Positions 15,863-24,396 of a DNA stretch of 64,000 nt are shown here, one piece after another. The DNA is from Nocardia rosealba (lineage in GTDB: Bacteria > Actinomycetota > Actinomycetes > Mycobacteriales > Mycobacteriaceae). The translations under genes were made by a program, and so were the position numbers. The stretch is taken from positions 1,273,145-1,337,144 of the forward strand of contig NZ_JAIWNA010000002.1 of NCBI RefSeq assembly GCF_020216065.1. Reading direction: 5' to 3'. Under the pieces are notes generated by a model. It was given only the letters and a program-made list of their open reading frames with translations, was not told where the DNA came from and made no database searches. Every line of letters begins with the position of its first letter. The first letter of the stretch is position 1.

Positions 15863-17712
15863 GGCCGCACCTGCCCGGCGATCGAGCGCAGCACCTCGCC
15901 GAACGGGGCTGCCTGCCCGCCCGCCCAGGTCTCCCACCACCGCAGATAGTCCGGGGATGCCATCGGCGCGTCGAAGGGATCGAGTTCGATGTCGAAGCCG
16001 TCGACCAGAACACTCAGGTACGCACCGAGATGGTCGATGCCACAACGCAATTCCTCGTGGACACGGTGGGCGTGCCGGGGCGGCAGCTGCCCGTGGGCGG
16101 CGAACCAGCTGCCGTGCGCGCGGATTCGCTCCAGCGAGTACACAACGCAGGCGGACTCGAGCAGGTGGCGGGCCGATGCGTCGTCGGCCGTGACACAGGC
16201 CTGGAACAACGCGGTGGCGGCAAGCCTTTCGCTGGTAGCGGCGGCGAGCTCGACGGCGGCGGTGTCGCAGTCGACCGCGGTGCTCGCGACGGCGATGTCA
16301 CCACGGCGCAGTGCGGCGGCGAGCGCCGACTCCCGCTCGGCGAGCATGCGGATGTACCAGGGCAGAAGGTCCGGCGTGGCCGGCAGCGTTAAGGCCGATT
16401 CCGCGCGGGCGATGAGGTGCCCGGCCTGCTTCCAGAGCAGCTGGGACTCACCCTCGGCGGTGATGATGCCTTCGGTGTTGCCGATCCAGTCGACGATCCA
16501 GTTGGTGCGCAGCGACCCCTGCGCCGCACTGCGCTGACGGCAAGTCAGCAGCACGTCGTGGGCGGTGTAGGCCAGCAACGGTTTGGCCAGCATCGACCAC
16601 AGCGCGGAGAACGGTTCGGCGGCGGCCACGCGCAGGTCCTGGATGCGGCGGCCGAGGATGCTGGTGGCGTAGGTGGAGGCCAGTGCGGAGACAAGATCAC
16701 GGCGAACCGTTCCCCGGGCGGCCATCGAGGTCCGGCCACCCGGCCGGCGCTGACCGGCGTAGTTCACCGTCACCGCCAACGCCGCACGCGCACCGGCGGC
16801 AGCCGCACCGGCCAAGTCGAGCCTGCCCTCCCCCAAGGCCGTGATCGCGCGGTGAAAGCGTTGCCGCACCGGAACTTCCGATTCGAATCCACCAGCGCCC
16901 AGCACCGCCCACCGACCGCCGAGCAGTGCGTCGACCGGGACGAACACCGCGTCGAACCGGATCAGCGCGTGATCCATCGGCGCCCAGCCCTTGTCGGGCA
17001 GCGGCGCGACGTTCAGCCCGGGCACGAGCCCCTGCCCGGTACGCAACCTCAGCAGGAAAGGCAGCACGCCTTCGTCGCGACCGTCGGCGATCAGGCGGGC
17101 GGTGACCACACCCGTCTTGCGGGTGGTCGGATCGGCCATGTTCGGCATGAACTTCCAGCTGTCGGTATCGGGCGAGTCGAGCCAGAACCCACCACGGGCG
17201 CCGTCCCAGGTGGCGGTGGTCTGCTGGTCGGCGCCGTTGGTGCCACCGAGCTCGGTCAGCAGCAGCAGGCCGATCGCCTCCCCGGTGTCGAGCTCGGCGA
17301 GGAGTTCCCGCTGGTACGCCGAACCGTTGCCGAGTGCGGTGATCGCCCCGATCGCCAGGTCGAGATGGCCGGTGAGCACGGGCAACAGGTGCGGGGCGTA
17401 GACCGCCGCCCACTCGCACAGCGCACCGCGCAACTCGGAGTCGGCGGCGATGGCGGTCGCCGATCCACCGAGGGCCGCGATCGTCGCGCGCAGCAGATCC
17501 GGTGCCAGCGCGGCCTCGGCCGACGAGGTGAGCCCCGATCGCGGCCGGTCGTTCAGGGCGATGGTCGTGGCACGCACCCGGCGGTGCGTCGCACGCGAAT
17601 CGCCGAGAATCGCCGTTCGCAACGACTCGACCGTCAGGTCGGCCGGTGCCGTGAGCGGCCGATGGGCCGAATCCGGGCACACGGGAACAACAGGAACATC
17701 TAGTGTGGTCAC
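15859..17712 (-). CDS. Acyl-CoA oxidase/dehydrogenase-like flavoprotein
   Basis: 617 residues starting at a GTG (17712) with GGGAG ten bases upstream. The central part has the acyl-CoA dehydrogenase/oxidase signature LLLTELGGTNGADQQTTA and the following beta-domain with DSWKFMPNMADPTTRKTGVVTARL. The long C-terminal helical region is as in acyl-CoA oxidases. The protein probably oxidises an acyl-CoA or related thioester with FAD. The final part diverges from standard oxidases and the catalytic glutamate could not be assigned. It is the first gene of a two-gene operon with the Baeyer-Villiger-like enzyme. Confidence 0.75.
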   Translation of the reverse strand: MTTLDVPVVPVCPDSAHRPLTAPADLTVESLRTAILGDSRATHRRVRATTIALNDRPRSGLTSSAEAALAPDLLRATIAALGGSATAIAADSELRGALCEWAAVYAPHLLPVLTGHLDLAIGAITALGNGSAYQRELLAELDTGEAIGLLLLTELGGTNGADQQTTATWDGARGGFWLDSPDTDSWKFMPNMADPTTRKTGVVTARLIADGRDEGVLPFLLRLRTGQGLVPGLNVAPLPDKGWAPMDHALIRFDAVFVPVDALLGGRWAVLGAGGFESEVPVRQRFHRAITALGEGRLDLAGAAAAGARAALAVTVNYAGQRRPGGRTSMAARGTVRRDLVSALASTYATSILGRRIQDLRVAAAEPFSALWSMLAKPLLAYTAHDVLLTCRQRSAAQGSLRTNWIVDWIGNTEGIITAEGESQLLWKQAGHLIARAESALTLPATPDLLPWYIRMLAERESALAAALRRGDIAVASTAVDCDTAAVELAAATSERLAATALFQACVTADDASARHLLESACVVYSLERIRAHGSWFAAHGQLPPRHAHRVHEELRCGIDHLGAYLSVLVDGFDIELDPFDAPMASPDYLRWWETWAGGQAAPFGEVLRSIAGQVRP

Positions 17713-18330
17713 AGCAGCGCTCTCCCAGTGTCTGCGTTGCTCCGCGCGGCGGTGGCGACCGCCACGCAGAGCTCTTTCGGGTGTCTCCCCGTGCTCGCGG
17801 GGAGACACCCGATCCGATGTCCGGGGAGAATCCGCACCAGCACAACGGCGCGGCCCCGGTCCCGTACACGAACGACCGACCGCACCGGCGGCCCACGGCC
17901 ACACGGAATGCCCTTCGGGGCAGTAGAATTGAGCACACCCATACCGTCGGACTCCTCCATGACTCCGGACACAGCCGAACACTGATCGCCTGCCTCCGGG
18001 TCCGGAGTTTGCTCTCCGTCCGGCGCGCGCAACCGCAATCATCCAGCAATCGCTACCCTGGATCAGGCGTGTAGCGGTCGAGTCGGGGTGTCGTCCCGAT
18101 CAGCGGCGGCGTGGGGGTTGACCAGCGGGAATGATGACACGTCAGCGAAGGTGTGGGGGCGCGATCGACCTTCGGTCGTGCACCGGTTCGTCGGATGGGC
18201 GCCCGAGTACCGCTGACCGACGACCCATGAATTGACGTGCGTTCCCGGACCGCCCGGCGCCTGCGGGAAATACGATCGTGCTCGGTCGCGTCCACCGGGG
18301 TGCGATGCCGGGAGCTGTTGGGAGACAAGC
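17713..18330. other. 618-bp region without a recognisable gene
   Basis: The region lies between divergent genes and must hold the promoter of the acyl-CoA oxidase operon and of the NUDIX gene. Reading frames in it have no ribosome sites, low third-position GC or no family resemblance. Its one strong structure is the palindrome at 17779-17810. Confidence 0.5.
17779..17810. repeat. Single perfect palindrome resembling a type I-E CRISPR repeat unit
   Basis: 13 bases at 17779-17791 pair perfectly with 17798-17810 around a 6-base loop; the core is TCTCCCCGTGCTCGCGGGGA. This looks like the 28-29 base repeats of actinobacterial type I-E arrays. Only one copy exists in the window, with no spacers or cas genes, so it is not an array. 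It may be a relic, an operator, or an attenuator of the minus-strand operon starting 66 bp away. Confidence 0.55.
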
Positions 18331-18777
18331 GTGGTCGAACGGTTTCGGAGCGTGGTGGATGTGCATCTGGTCTTGGTGCGTGACGGGAAGTTGTTGTGGT
18401 CACGGCGGTCGAACACCGGATTCGCCGACGGGGAACTGGGATTGGTGGCCGGACACCTCGAGGAGGGCGAGGACGTGGTCGAGACGGCCATTCGGGAGGC
18501 CGAGGAGGAAGTGGGGATCCGGCTGCGCCCCGAGGATCTGACGTGTGTGCACGTCATGCAGCACCGGTACGGGAATCAGCCGCACAGGGTGGGGTTCTTC
18601 TTCCGCGCCGAGCGGTGGGACGACGACGTGGTCAACCGCGAACCGCACAAGTGCTCCGAGCTGACATGGCGGGAGATGAGCGAGATTCCGAGTGACGCGA
18701 TCGCCTATCAGGTGGCGGCGATGCGCCGGATCGCCGACGGTGAGAGTTTCAGCGTGTACGCGACAGACGAGCGATGA
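18331..18777 (+). CDS. NUDIX hydrolase
   Basis: 148 residues with an intact Nudix box running from GHLEEGED to REAEEEVGI (about 45-67), matching Gx5Ex7REUxEExGU with all metal-binding glutamates. It hydrolyses a nucleoside diphosphate-linked compound; the DVHLVLVRDGKLLWSRRSNTGFADG opening is typical of the short 8-oxo-dGTPase/NTP-sanitising type, but the substrate is not determined. The GTG at 18331 has GGGAG seven bases upstream. Confidence 0.88.
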   Translation: MVERFRSVVDVHLVLVRDGKLLWSRRSNTGFADGELGLVAGHLEEGEDVVETAIREAEEEVGIRLRPEDLTCVHVMQHRYGNQPHRVGFFFRAERWDDDVVNREPHKCSELTWREMSEIPSDAIAYQVAAMRRIADGESFSVYATDER

Positions 18778-18918
18778 GCTGGAACGTGCGGGCGAAGTGT
18801 GTGTCCGGCCGCGACAGATCAGCCCTTGCCTCGGTGACGAGCATCACGGCGAAGTAGTTCGGTTTCCGTACTATATCTCTCCCCTGCTAGTTGATATTCT
18901 TCTCATATCATACGTACT

Positions 18919-18936
18919 CGGTACTTGTTGGTACCG
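18919..18936 (+). promoter_or_regulatory. Operator-like inverted repeat before the NmrA-like gene
   Basis: CGGTAC (18919-18924) and GTACCG (18931-18936) are separated by six bases. They follow an AT-rich stretch (about 18868-18915) that should contain the promoter. GGGAAGGGAAG at 18939-18949 is the ribosome site for 18957. The binding protein is unknown; the convergent MarR gene downstream is one candidate. Confidence 0.45.
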
Positions 18937-18956
18937 AAAGGGAAGGGAAGTAGATC

Positions 18957-19796
18957 ATGTTCGTCGTCATCGGAGCCACCGGGATCGTCGGCCGGGAAGT
19001 CATCTCCCACTTGGTAGCCGCAGGCGCACCCGTCACGGCGGTCACCCGCGATCGCGATGCCGATCTGCCCAGCGGAGTTGTTGTCGCGCAAGGCGATCCG
19101 GCGGGTGCGCGCATTCCGGACGACGTGTGGAAGGGCGCGGAGGCAGTGCTGTTGAGCTCGCGTGGCGCCCTCGACTCCGCGGCCGAGATCCTCGCCGCCG
19201 CAGCGGATCACGGGGTCGAGCGGGTCGTGGTCATCTCGGCGGCGACCGTCGAGTACCCCGCCGGGGAACCGCGCTTCATGGCGGGGTTCCGAGCCCTCGA
19301 AGCCGCCGCCGAGAGTTCAGGCATGGCGTGGACCGCCTTGCGCTGCAGCGATTTCGCCGCCAACACCCTGGCCTGGGCGCCGCAGCTACGCGCCGGTGAC
19401 GTGGTGCGCGGTGCGTATCGGGATGCGGCCACCTCACCGATCCACGAACGCGATATCGCCGCCGTCGCCGTGCGCGCACTGACCGAGGACGGACACGGAA
19501 ACCGCTCCTATGTCCTCACCGGTCCCCTGTCGCTGACCCATCCCGACAAGGTCCGCATTCTCGGCGAGGTGACCGGTCGCGACCTCTCGTTCCTCGAACT
19601 CACCCCCGACCAGGTGCGGGCCGCGATGACGGCACAGGGACTCCCCGAAGACATCCCGGCCCGGCTGCTCGGCTCGCTCGCGGACTACGCCCGCGTCCCC
19701 GGCCCGACGACCACCACGGTCGCCGACATCCTGGGCCGTCCCGCACAGGATTTCGCCACCTGGGTCACCGACCATGCCGCCGTCTTCACCCGCTGA
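18957..19796 (+). CDS. NmrA-like NAD(P)H-binding reductase
   Basis: 279 residues with a Rossmann motif at the very N-terminus (VVIGATGIVGREV, 3-15) and the layout of NmrA/quinone-oxidoreductase-2-like atypical short-chain dehydrogenases. There is no Tyr-x3-Lys pair in the classic position. Members sense NAD(P)H redox state or reduce quinones, azo dyes or nitriles. It is convergent with a MarR gene. Confidence 0.82.
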   Translation: MFVVIGATGIVGREVISHLVAAGAPVTAVTRDRDADLPSGVVVAQGDPAGARIPDDVWKGAEAVLLSSRGALDSAAEILAAAADHGVERVVVISAATVEYPAGEPRFMAGFRALEAAAESSGMAWTALRCSDFAANTLAWAPQLRAGDVVRGAYRDAATSPIHERDIAAVAVRALTEDGHGNRSYVLTGPLSLTHPDKVRILGEVTGRDLSFLELTPDQVRAAMTAQGLPEDIPARLLGSLADYARVPGPTTTTVADILGRPAQDFATWVTDHAAVFTR

Positions 19797-19837
19797 CCGG
19801 AGGACTTGCCGATGACCTCGAACCCAGCGGCAACCGT

Positions 19838-20314
19838 TCAGCGGGCGAGTTCCTCGGCGGATTGCTGCCCGGCACCACCGGTGCGCCGGAGGAAGTCGGC
19901 GATCACCGTGAGCTCGTCGTCGGTGTAGTCGGCACACAGCGCGTCCATCCGGTTGTTCATGCCGGAAAACACCTCGTAGAGCGCCGAATTGCGTTCGCGC
20001 ACAGCACGGACGGTGACCGCCCTGCGGTCGGCCGAGTCCGGGTCGCGTTCGCGCACGACCCATCCACCGTTCTGCAAGCGGTCGAGAATCCCGGTCAGCG
20101 TGGCCGGGTGCAGGCCGGCCCGGCGCGACAGTTCCTTCGGCGACATCGGCCCGTGCCGGTTGATCAGATCGAGGCAGGTGAAGTCCACTTCCCGCAGCTC
20201 CACCTGCCCACCGAATCGCCGATTGAGCAGCGACATTTCGATATTCAAGTCACGCAGGGCGTCTTTGACCTCCACCGTGAGCTTGCGTCGCCGAGCCGCT
20301 CCGTCCGCCGCCAT
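19838..20314 (-). CDS. MarR-family regulator next to an efflux pump
   Basis: 158 residues with the MarR winged helix SPKELSRRAGLHPATLTGILDRLQNGGWV (about 58-86) and wing RDPDSADRRAVTV. It follows the MFS transporter gene in the same direction with a 46-bp gap, so it probably regulates that transporter and itself. Confidence 0.88.
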   Translation of the reverse strand: MAADGAARRRKLTVEVKDALRDLNIEMSLLNRRFGGQVELREVDFTCLDLINRHGPMSPKELSRRAGLHPATLTGILDRLQNGGWVVRERDPDSADRRAVTVRAVRERNSALYEVFSGMNNRMDALCADYTDDELTVIADFLRRTGGAGQQSAEELAR

Positions 20315-20360
20315 CAGCGCCCTCTTCTCCTACTCACCGAACAACCATACGAGTTTCATA

Positions 20361-21551
20361 TTATACGCGCGGCGATCGTGCTGTGCTGATCGCGGCGACG
20401 ACGATGGTTGTCGCCGCGATCAGGGCGGTGGCCGACCACCCGAACCACTCGACCGCCGCGGCGCCGAAGGCGGTCCCGAGGCTGCCGCCGATGAAGTAGA
20501 CCAGCATGTACGCGCTGTTGAAGCGTGCCGGTGCGTCGGGTTCGATTGCCAGGACCGTGCTCTGGTTGGCCACCTGGGCAGCGAAGAGCCCGGCGTCGAA
20601 GGCCGCCAGGCAGACCAGCGTCACGAGTGTGTTCGCGAGGCTGAAACCCATGACGACGGTGGCGGTCCCGGCGAGGACGAGGCCGGCGAGGATCACCCGG
20701 CGAGCACCGTCGCGGTCGGTCCGTGTGCCGGCGATCCGGGTGGCCAGGACGCCCGAGAGACCCGCCAGCGCGTAGAGGCCGATCCGTTCGGCCGAGTAGG
20801 AGTACGGGGGCTCCGAGAGTGCCACGGCGATGCCCGCCCAGACCGCGCAGAAGGCGAAGAACCACAGGAAGCCACGCACAGCGGCGACACGAAGCGTCGC
20901 GTGGTGGACGAACAATCCGGGCAGGGACCGCAATGTCGAGAAGTAGCCGCGCTCAGCGGTGCCGGTCACGGCGGGCAGCGCGGCGAGGCAGCAGACGGCG
21001 AGCAGGGCGCAGCCGGCCGCGAAGACGAGCAGCATCGCGCGCCAGCCGATCTCGTCCGCGAGCCACCCACCCACGATCCGGCCGGCGAGGATGCCGACGG
21101 AGATGCCGGCGGTCACCATCCCAAGGACCGTCGCGCGCCGGTGCGGGTCCGCCAACCGACCGGCGACGGAGCTCAGCCCGGCCCCGACCGCCGAGCAGGC
21201 GCCGACCAGACCGATCATCGGAGCCAGCACGGTGGCGCTGCCCGCGGCGGCACTGGCCGCGAGCGCACACGCGAGTACCCCGAACTGAGCGGCGAGGACA
21301 CGGCCGGGAGCGAAGCGGTCGACCAGCGGCACCAGCAGACCGAGTCCCAGCATGTAGCCGATCGGCCCGCAAGCCAGGGCGAATCCGACAGCGGTGATCT
21401 GGGTGCCCAGCGAATCCGCCACGTCCGCGATGGCGGGCTGCATCGGATAGATCGTCGATGTACCGACGGCAGCCGCGAGTGCCATGAACAGGATCAGGGG
21501 ACGGTGGAGCCGGTCGGCCACAGGGGTCTCTGCCCAGGTATCAGGGTTCAC
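20361..21551 (-). CDS. MFS transporter (12 membrane segments)
   Basis: 396 residues, almost entirely hydrophobic with about 12 predicted membrane helices. It has an MFS-type cytoplasmic loop between helices 2 and 3 (PLVDRFAPGRVLAAQ) and a second-half equivalent (RIAGTRTDRDGARRV). It resembles proton-driven drug/metabolite exporters of the YnfM/AraJ kind. The downstream MarR gene makes drug or metabolite efflux likely. The substrate is unknown. Confidence 0.88.
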   Translation of the reverse strand: MNPDTWAETPVADRLHRPLILFMALAAAVGTSTIYPMQPAIADVADSLGTQITAVGFALACGPIGYMLGLGLLVPLVDRFAPGRVLAAQFGVLACALAASAAAGSATVLAPMIGLVGACSAVGAGLSSVAGRLADPHRRATVLGMVTAGISVGILAGRIVGGWLADEIGWRAMLLVFAAGCALLAVCCLAALPAVTGTAERGYFSTLRSLPGLFVHHATLRVAAVRGFLWFFAFCAVWAGIAVALSEPPYSYSAERIGLYALAGLSGVLATRIAGTRTDRDGARRVILAGLVLAGTATVVMGFSLANTLVTLVCLAAFDAGLFAAQVANQSTVLAIEPDAPARFNSAYMLVYFIGGSLGTAFGAAAVEWFGWSATALIAATTIVVAAISTARSPRV

Positions 21552-21809
21552 TCGACCGACCGTAGGGAGCCGCGAATCGGGTTACCGGCGGGAAAACGAC
21601 CTGACCGTTCCCGTCCGGCACCGCCTTGTCGGACCCGAGATCCGCAGTGCGAGGAACGGTTTCGATCGGCCCGAACAGGTGAACCACGAATCTGCTCGAG
21701 CACGGCATCAATCTTGTACTGTCGCAACCAGATCAGATGCTGTGCCGCGCCGGCGGTGTGGACCGGCGGGCCGGCCAATTCGCAGTCGATTCGCAGAGGA
21801 ACGAGACCC

Positions 21810-22607
21810 ATGGCCGACGTAGACACCCCACAGATCAGGACCGACATCCCGCATTCGGCGCGGATCTGGAACTACTGGATGGGGGGCAAAGACCACTATG
21901 ACATCGACAAGATCGCCGGTGACGCGGGCTTGGCCGTCGACCCGGACATCTCGACCATGGCGGTGCAGTCGCGGCAGTTCCTGATCCGGGCGGTCCGGTT
22001 CCTGGCCCGTGAGCGCGGTATCCGGCAGTTCCTCGACATCGGCACGGGCCTGCCGACCATGCAGAACACCCACGAGGTCGCCCAGGGCGTCACCCCCGAC
22101 GCCCGCGTGGTGTACGTCGACAACGATCCGCTGGTGCTCACCCACGCGCGGGCCCTGCTCACCAGCACCACCCCCGAGGGTGTCACCACCTACATCGACG
22201 CCGACTTCCACGAGCCCGAGAAGATCGTCGCCGACGCCCGCAACGTGCTGAACTTCAACGAACCCATCGCGGTGATGTTCATGGGCGTTCTCGGCCACGC
22301 CAAGACCTACGAGGACCTGCTCCGCATCGTCGGCACCGTGCTGGCGGCGGTCCCGTCGGGCAGCTACCTCATCATGTGGGACGGCACCGACGACAGCCAG
22401 GCCTATGTGACGCTGTGCGAGAACTACACCGGCACCGGCGGCACCCCCTACATTCCGCGCACGCAGGCCCAGATCCAGGCGGTGTTCGACGGCCTGGAGT
22501 TCGTGGAGCCCGGCTTCACCTCGATCACCCAGTGGCGTCCCGAGGATGCCCAGGTTGGCGAGGTCCAGCCGATCTCCGCGTACGGCGGGGTCGCCCGCAA
22601 ACCCTGA
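21810..22607 (+). CDS. SAM-dependent methyltransferase, DUF574 family
   Basis: 265 residues. The N-terminal HSARIWNYWMGGKDHYDIDK is the hallmark of the actinobacterial DUF574 group. A methyltransferase fold follows, with the SAM loop FLDIGTGLPT (about 73-82) and VVYVDNDPLVL. These proteins are numerous in Streptomyces and Nocardia; their acceptors are mostly unknown. The ATG at 21810 with AGAGGA upstream is chosen; the open frame upstream has no start support. Confidence 0.92.
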   Translation: MADVDTPQIRTDIPHSARIWNYWMGGKDHYDIDKIAGDAGLAVDPDISTMAVQSRQFLIRAVRFLARERGIRQFLDIGTGLPTMQNTHEVAQGVTPDARVVYVDNDPLVLTHARALLTSTTPEGVTTYIDADFHEPEKIVADARNVLNFNEPIAVMFMGVLGHAKTYEDLLRIVGTVLAAVPSGSYLIMWDGTDDSQAYVTLCENYTGTGGTPYIPRTQAQIQAVFDGLEFVEPGFTSITQWRPEDAQVGEVQPISAYGGVARKP

Positions 22608-22614
22608 ACCGACC

Positions 22615-22659
22615 ACGACAGCGGGCCCGCACCGGCACACGGTGCGGGCCCGCTGTCGT
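22615..22659. terminator. Bidirectional terminator, 19-bp perfect stem
   Basis: 22615-22633 pairs with 22641-22659 around a 7-base loop. It separates the methyltransferase stop from the convergent 48-residue gene, whose stop begins at 22661. Confidence 0.85.
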
Positions 22660-22660
22660 G

Positions 22661-22807
22661 TCAGTAGGCGAACAGCAGGATCTCCTCGCGGGTGTAGTCG
22701 TGGTCGGGATGGTTCGCCGCCAGGTGCGCGTTCGCGTGCTCGACCAGGTCGTCCTCGTCGGCGCCGACGATGAGGTCTCCACAGGGGCATCGCAGTCTGG
22801 TCTTCAT
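22661..22807 (-). CDS. 48-residue DUF1059-like small protein
   Basis: The short frame encodes MKTRLRCPCGDLIVGADEDD, then a helix LVEHANAHLAANHPDHDYTR and the end EEILLFAY. The CxC pair, the two histidines in a zinc-finger-like spacing and the HP-D-Y-T-REEIL ending fit the DUF1059 type of small cysteine/histidine proteins. AGAGGA lies six bases before the ATG. Unknown function, possibly metal-binding. It abuts a bidirectional terminator shared with the methyltransferase. Confidence 0.8.
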   Translation of the reverse strand: MKTRLRCPCGDLIVGADEDDLVEHANAHLAANHPDHDYTREEILLFAY

Positions 22808-22876
22808 GGCATTTCCTCTCGCGGGCAACGGTTCCGACCGATGCGCCCTTGCTCACCGACGGTACGGTGAAATACA

Positions 22877-22896
22877 GTCTAGACACCTGTCCAGAC
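22877..22896 (+). promoter_or_regulatory. Regulon operator site 1 (aldA operon)
   Basis: GTCTAGACACCTGTCCAGAC: two GTCYRGAC boxes four bases apart, the best two-box match in the window. TACAGT (22873-22878) just before could be the -10, so a bound protein would cover the start of transcription. The aldA GTG follows at 22912. Confidence 0.75.
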
Positions 22897-22911
22897 AGTG
22901 AGGGAGACACG

Positions 22912-24384
22912 GTGCCGAGCAATCTGCGTCCTGAGGACGGCTGCACGCTGCTGATCGACGGAAAACTGAGCCGGGGATCGGGCGGGGTGTTCGCGACCGG
23001 CAACCCCGCCACCGGCGAGCGCCTCGGCTGGGCGGCCGATGCCACGACCGAGGACATGCGCGCGGCCGTCACCGCGGCCCGCACCGCCTTCGACACCACC
23101 GGGTGGTCGACCGATCCCGCGTTCCGGGCGCGCTGCCTGCGCCAGTTGCGCGAGGCGATGCGCGAGCACATCGAGGAACTGCGTGAGATCACCATCGAGG
23201 AGGCGGGCGCCCCCCGGATGCTCACGGCGGGACCACATCTGGAAGGGCCGGTGAACGATCTCGGCTACTTCGCCGATCTCGCCGAATCCTATTCCTGGCG
23301 CACCGAGATGCCGATCGCCGAACCGATGGGGATGCGTACCCGCAGGGAGTTGCGGCGCGAGGCGATGGGCGTCGTCGGGGCGATCACGCCGTGGAACTTC
23401 CCGCATCAGATCAACCTCGCCAAGATCGGGCCCGCCTTGGCGGCGGGCAATACCGTGGTGCTCAAACCGGCCCCCGATACCCCGTGGTGCGGTGCGGCGC
23501 TGGGGATTCTGGCCGCCGAGCACACCGATATCCCCGCGGGTGTGTTCAATGTGGTGACCGGCTCCGACCACCGGATCGGCGCCCAGCTCGCCGAGGACCC
23601 GGACGTGGATCTGGTGTCGTTCACCGGTTCCACCCGCACCGGGAAGTCGGTGATGGCCGCGGCGGCGGCCACGGTGAAGAAGGTGTTCCTCGAGCTCGGC
23701 GGCAAGTCCGCGTTCGTCGTCCTCGACGACGCCGATATCGCGGCGGCCTGCGCGATGGCCGCCTTCTCGGTGTGTGTGCACGCCGGTCAGGGCTGTGCGC
23801 TGTCCACCCGGTTGCTGGTGCCGCGCAGCGCTTACGAGGCGGCTCTCGAAGCGACAGCCAGGACCATGTCCGGCATCCGCGCAGGTGACCCGGACGATCG
23901 ACGCACCGTGTGCGGTCCGCTCATCTCCGAGCGACAGCGCGAACGCGTGGAGGGCTACATCTCGCTGGCTCGCAGCGAAGGCGGTGAGGTGGTCGTCGGC
24001 GGCGGTCGTCCGACCGGACGCGACGCGGGCTACTTCGTCGAGCCGACCCTGATCGCCGGGCTGACGAACCAGTCCCGGGTGGCCAGGGAGGAGATCTTCG
24101 GGCCCGTGCTGGTGATCCTGCCCCACGACGGCGACGACGACGCGATCCGCATCGCCAACGACTCCCCCTACGGCCTCTCTGGCTCGGTGTGGGGCACCGA
24201 TCCCGCCCGTATCGACAAGGTCGTCTCCGCCGTCCGCACCGGAACGCTCGGCGTGAACGGCGGCACCTGGTACTCGGTCGACGCGCCCTTCGGCGGCTAC
24301 AAGCAATCCGGCATCGGACGCGAGATGGGCGTCGCCGGTTTCGAGGAATACCTCGAAACCAAACTCGTGGCCTACCCGGCCTGA
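22912..24384 (+). CDS. NAD-dependent aldehyde dehydrogenase (AldA / Rv0768-like)
   Basis: 490 residues from a GTG at 22912 with AGGGAGA upstream. It has the family motifs: GAITPWNFP (about 158-166), the coenzyme loop VSFTGSTRTGK, the catalytic Glu in LELGGKSAFVV, the catalytic cysteine in VHAGQGCALSTR, and EEIFGPVL. It oxidises an aldehyde to the acid with NAD(P)+. It is the first gene of a four-gene unit (ALDH, SDR, dehydrogenase, CMD) in the same order as M. tuberculosis Rv0768-Rv0771, controlled by site 1. Confidence 0.92.
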   Translation: MPSNLRPEDGCTLLIDGKLSRGSGGVFATGNPATGERLGWAADATTEDMRAAVTAARTAFDTTGWSTDPAFRARCLRQLREAMREHIEELREITIEEAGAPRMLTAGPHLEGPVNDLGYFADLAESYSWRTEMPIAEPMGMRTRRELRREAMGVVGAITPWNFPHQINLAKIGPALAAGNTVVLKPAPDTPWCGAALGILAAEHTDIPAGVFNVVTGSDHRIGAQLAEDPDVDLVSFTGSTRTGKSVMAAAAATVKKVFLELGGKSAFVVLDDADIAAACAMAAFSVCVHAGQGCALSTRLLVPRSAYEAALEATARTMSGIRAGDPDDRRTVCGPLISERQRERVEGYISLARSEGGEVVVGGGRPTGRDAGYFVEPTLIAGLTNQSRVAREEIFGPVLVILPHDGDDDAIRIANDSPYGLSGSVWGTDPARIDKVVSAVRTGTLGVNGGTWYSVDAPFGGYKQSGIGREMGVAGFEEYLETKLVAYPA

Positions 24385-24396
24385 AGGAGAACAGAC

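Noticed and set aside
14177..15949. Long open frame on the plus strand (590 codons) opposite the Baeyer-Villiger-type monooxygenase
   Set aside because: It is a shadow of the minus-strand gene: the minus strand shows complete FAD/NADPH motifs, while this frame has no domain and no ribosome site.
17779..17810. CRISPR array
   Set aside because: Only one repeat-like unit exists, with no second copy, spacer or cas gene in the window; kept only as a single palindrome.
19989..22607. Very long plus-strand open frame ending with the DUF574 methyltransferase
   Set aside because: Only the part from 21810 matches a protein family and has a ribosome site; the upstream part is antisense to the MarR and MFS genes.
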